Of a stretch of 15,566 bases of DNA, positions 12,877 to 15,566 are shown piece by piece; within the stretch, counting starts at the first letter, position 1, and each line of letters opens with the position of its first letter. The stretch covers positions 1 to 15,566 of the forward strand of contig PUNB01000040.1 of assembly GCA_003552565.1 (NCBI GenBank), given 5' to 3'. This DNA comes from Lentisphaerota bacterium. Lineage in GTDB: Bacteria; Verrucomicrobiota; Lentisphaeria; Oligosphaerales; PUNB01. Position numbers and translations under genes: made by a program. The notes under the pieces were generated by a model. That model saw only the letters and a program-made list of their open reading frames with translations, did not search any database and was not told the origin of the DNA.

Positions 12877-15566
12877 ATGATGAATCTAGCCATTTCCGCC
12901 TCCGCCGGCGCCGGCAAAACTTTCCAGCTGGTGCATCGTTATATCGGCCTGTTGGCGGCCGGCGCCGATCCCCGCCGGATAATCGCTCTCACCTTTTCCC
13001 GTAAAGCGGCGGGCGAAATGTTTGATCGGGTGATCCAGACCTTGGCGGAGGCCGCCGCCGACCAGGGGGAATGTTGCCGGCTGCAGGAAAATCTGCGCCG
13101 CTGCCGTTTTATTGATCAGGGCGGTTCTCTTCCTACACACCGCGCCGCCGAACTTCTCCGACAAGTCCTGGAAGCTAGTCATCAGTTGCGGATAGGCACT
13201 TTGGACAGTTTTCTGGTTAACATCGTGCAGACGTTTCCTTTCGAGTTCGGCTTAAGCGGTGAATTGGCAATTCTGGAAGGTTTTCAGGAAACAGTCGCTA
13301 AACAGGAGGCGCTGCGCCAGGTCCTCACCAGCCTGCGTCGGGGACAGGATGAAGACAAATACAACTTCCTGGAGGAATTCCGTCGCGCTGTTTTCGGCCA
13401 GGATCACAAAAGCTTCAGCGGTGCATTGCATAATTTTATTGACAATTATCACCAAACGCTGCTGGAAGCGGAACAAGCCCAACTTTGGGGCGGCCGGGAG
13501 CAGATCTGGCCTGATGGATACGTTTGGAAAAAAAGTCTGCCTTATCCAGAAAAAGAAAAAGAAATTCTCCGCGAAGCTCTCGAAAACGGCGATCTCCCGG
13601 AATCAGCGGCGGAAAAATGTCGGGATTTTTTTTCAGCGCTTGAACATTCCCATCCTTTGTCGAGTTATCGACGGATAAAATATCTGTACGAAAAATTGAC
13701 CGAAGCTTATCCTCAATTGCTCAATGGGCTGGGTGAACTGAAGATCGGCAGACGGAAAGTCTCCTTGGACAGCCGGGAAAAAAACGCCGCCATCCGTGTT
13801 TTTGAATACATAACCGCGGCCATAATTGAGGCGCACATTGAACAGACAGAAGGTCTTTACCGTGTGCTCAGCGCTTATGAAGAAGTCTATCGGAAAAAAA
13901 TTCGCGAGAGCGGATGGCTGACTTTCCTGGAAATCGCTTTTCTGCTCGGCCAGTCAGACCGATGCCAAACACCGATCCTTACCTCGAACCCGGAACAAAA
14001 CAATAAACTATTTCTGGATTATCGCCTTGACGGCCGTTTTGATCATTGGCTGCTGGACGAATTTCAGGACACCAGCACCCTGCAGTGGCGGGCAATCTCC
14101 AACCTCGTGGACGAAGTGATGCAGGAGCCGGAAAAAAACCGCAGCTTCTTTTTTGTCGGCGATGTCAAACAGTCAATTTATCAATGGCGCGGCGGCGATC
14201 CCCGCTTATTCACCCACCTTCGCCGACAGTACGAACCGGTATTGGAAACTCGCTCCCTGGCCCATTCCTATCGCTCGGCCCAGCCGGTTATCGATTTGGT
14301 CAATGCAGTGTTTCACGATCTGGACCAGCGCGAACTGGGGCTCGACCCGGAATTATGGGATATCTGGAATGACTCCTGGCAATATCACCATACCGCCCTT
14401 AACGTTCCGGGAGCGGCGGCGGTTTACTCTCTGGAACGCCCCGCCGGCAGAGACAGCGCTCAGGTCGCCGAAAAGGCGCGATTTGCCGCGGCTCTGGAAC
14501 TTATCCAGCGATGCCGCCCTCTTGAACTGGGGCTGAGTGTGGCCGCTCTGGTCAACACCAACGACCAGGGACTCAAACTGACCGGCTTTCTGCGAGATGC
14601 AGGCGTGCAGGCTCACTTCGCCGGAGCTTCCGGAGTGCTGGAAAGCCCCCTTAACCGGGCCGTCATCGAACTGGTGCGCATAGCCGAACACCCCGGGGAT
14701 TTATTCGCCTGGCGGCACCTGCGTATGAGTCCGCTGCGAGATAGTCTTCCTGATACGGAAAAACCGCCGGCGAAACTGGTCGCTGAACTGCTGGCCGCGA
14801 TGACAAAAAAAGGTGTCGAATCACTGCTTCGAGAGTGGACCGCCAAGATTGACATGCCGCTGACAGATTATGAACAAAGACAGCTTCGGGAACTCTTTGA
14901 CGCCGCCCGGGAGTTCGATTTGAACGGCGGCGGTCGCGCCGCCCGTTTCACAGATTTTCTGGAAAGTTACGAACGTCAGGACCAGTCTTTCAGCGATTCT
15001 GTGCAGGTCATGACGATTCATAAAGCCAAAGGTCTGCAATTCGACATGGTGCTGCTCCCGTGTCTGGACCGCTCCAGCAGTATTGACACAGTCAACTCCG
15101 CCGGCCTGCATGTTGAAAAAGCCGACAATATGGACCGCACCCCCCAATGGGTTCTCAATCTGCCGCCGAAAACCGTCGCCGAAACCGACCCGGTTTTACG
15201 CGAAACCCGCCGCCGCCAGGGGGTGGAAAACGGCTATGAATCGTTATGCCGCCTGTATGTGGCCATGACCCGGGCTAAACATGGACTGTATCTGATTCGC
15301 ACTGATCCCTCCGAAAACAGCTCAGCCGTCTATTCCAGCACCTTGGTCGCCAGCGGGCTCAATTCGGAAGAAAGACGTGAGACACGGCTGGGGGGAGTCA
15401 AGGCCGCTGAATTGTATTGCCGGGGAGATAATGAATGGTACAGTAAAATCAATCAGAAGGAGAGAGAAGCGCCCATCGACCAGAATCCTTCCCTGGGAAT
15501 TCAACGGAGCGACCAAAAATCAACCGTTCCTGAACGTCGACGCTACCCGCGGAAAACTCCTTCCGG
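12877..15566 (+). CDS. UvrD/Rep-family (RecB/AddA-type) DNA helicase (partial, C-terminus off window)
   Basis: The frame is open for 896 codons to the window edge, so the C-terminus is missing. All superfamily 1A helicase motifs are present: SASAGAGKT (7-15, Walker A), ALTFSRKAAGEM (motif Ia), IGTLDSF, WLLDEFQDTS (391-400, Walker B), VGDVKQSIYQWRGGDP (427-442, motif III), SYRS (464-467), VQVMTIHKAKGLQFDMV (709-725, motif V) and LYVAMTRAKHGL (793-804, motif VI). The N-terminal Walker A at residue 7 and the FSRKAA signature resemble RecB and AddA rather than UvrD. These proteins unwind DNA from double-strand ends for recombinational repair. In those families a RecB-type PD-(D/E)XK nuclease domain sits at the C-terminus; it would lie outside the window. 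A second ATG follows immediately at 12880. The gene begins 7 bases after the foldase stop with only a weak, distant GGGAAGA upstream. A partner gene (addB/recC-like) might lie downstream. Confidence 0.93.
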   Translation, partial: MMNLAISASAGAGKTFQLVHRYIGLLAAGADPRRIIALTFSRKAAGEMFDRVIQTLAEAAADQGECCRLQENLRRCRFIDQGGSLPTHRAAELLRQVLEASHQLRIGTLDSFLVNIVQTFPFEFGLSGELAILEGFQETVAKQEALRQVLTSLRRGQDEDKYNFLEEFRRAVFGQDHKSFSGALHNFIDNYHQTLLEAEQAQLWGGREQIWPDGYVWKKSLPYPEKEKEILREALENGDLPESAAEKCRDFFSALEHSHPLSSYRRIKYLYEKLTEAYPQLLNGLGELKIGRRKVSLDSREKNAAIRVFEYITAAIIEAHIEQTEGLYRVLSAYEEVYRKKIRESGWLTFLEIAFLLGQSDRCQTPILTSNPEQNNKLFLDYRLDGRFDHWLLDEFQDTSTLQWRAISNLVDEVMQEPEKNRSFFFVGDVKQSIYQWRGGDPRLFTHLRRQYEPVLETRSLAHSYRSAQPVIDLVNAVFHDLDQRELGLDPELWDIWNDSWQYHHTALNVPGAAAVYSLERPAGRDSAQVAEKARFAAALELIQRCRPLELGLSVAALVNTNDQGLKLTGFLRDAGVQAHFAGASGVLESPLNRAVIELVRIAEHPGDLFAWRHLRMSPLRDSLPDTEKPPAKLVAELLAAMTKKGVESLLREWTAKIDMPLTDYEQRQLRELFDAAREFDLNGGGRAARFTDFLESYERQDQSFSDSVQVMTIHKAKGLQFDMVLLPCLDRSSSIDTVNSAGLHVEKADNMDRTPQWVLNLPPKTVAETDPVLRETRRRQGVENGYESLCRLYVAMTRAKHGLYLIRTDPSENSSAVYSSTLVASGLNSEERRETRLGGVKAAELYCRGDNEWYSKINQKEREAPIDQNPSLGIQRSDQKSTVPERRRYPRKTPS

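Noticed and set aside
13626..13633. Run of eight T in the helicase gene as a frameshift site
   Set aside because: The frame continues correctly through it to motifs II-VI, so there is no sign of a broken or programmed-shift gene.

Overview
The window comes from a Gram-negative (diderm) bacterium of moderate GC. It encodes LpxK (lipid A synthesis), a membrane-anchored periplasmic parvulin-type foldase, two proteins with signal peptides, and a sigma-54 (NtrC-type) response regulator. A GxxExxY gene embedded in degenerate 'accacgaatggacacgaa' repeats, short palindromic intergenic repeats and weak Shine-Dalgarno sites at several genes would fit the PVC group (Lentisphaerota/Kiritimatiellota-like). 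That taxonomic guess is inference with low-to-moderate confidence.

Layout. Minus strand 2258->1: a DRE-TIM aldolase overlaps by TGATG a secreted multidomain protein that runs off the left edge. 2259-3126: a long intergenic stretch packed with palindromic repeats, including a 59-bp element present as two inverted copies (55/59 identical) and the first copy of a second dispersed element. Plus strand 3127-5105: a HAD-IIB phosphatase followed 17 bp later by lpxK. 5106-5636: a second repeat-rich gap with another copy of the dispersed element and a strong 11-bp hairpin. Plus strand 5637-7040: an NtrC-family response regulator. A rho-independent terminator (7045-7076) lies between this gene and the convergent gap gene (8110->7100), which has a good promoter with a candidate operator. 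Upstream on the minus strand are a GxxExxY gene held between perfect 31-bp inverted repeats (8260-8721) and a secreted Peptidase C92-like hydrolase (10515->8734). From a divergent intergenic region, the plus strand carries a PpiD/SurA-like foldase (10629-12869) and, 7 bp later, a RecB/AddA-type UvrD-family helicase that runs off the right edge.

How it fits together. Most genes are chromosomal housekeeping or envelope functions: lipid A phosphorylation, envelope protein folding, a cell-wall/lipid-type hydrolase, glycolysis and double-strand break repair. No prophage, CRISPR array, toxin-antitoxin pair, rRNA or tRNA was seen. The most unusual content is the repeat architecture: the 59-bp inverted pair, the paired dispersed element with tandem GACAAGGTKCGA units, and the GxxExxY repeat cassette, whose start codon lies inside the terminal repeat. 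A Trp/Arg-rich cationic patch in the HAD phosphatase beside lpxK is a second unusual feature.
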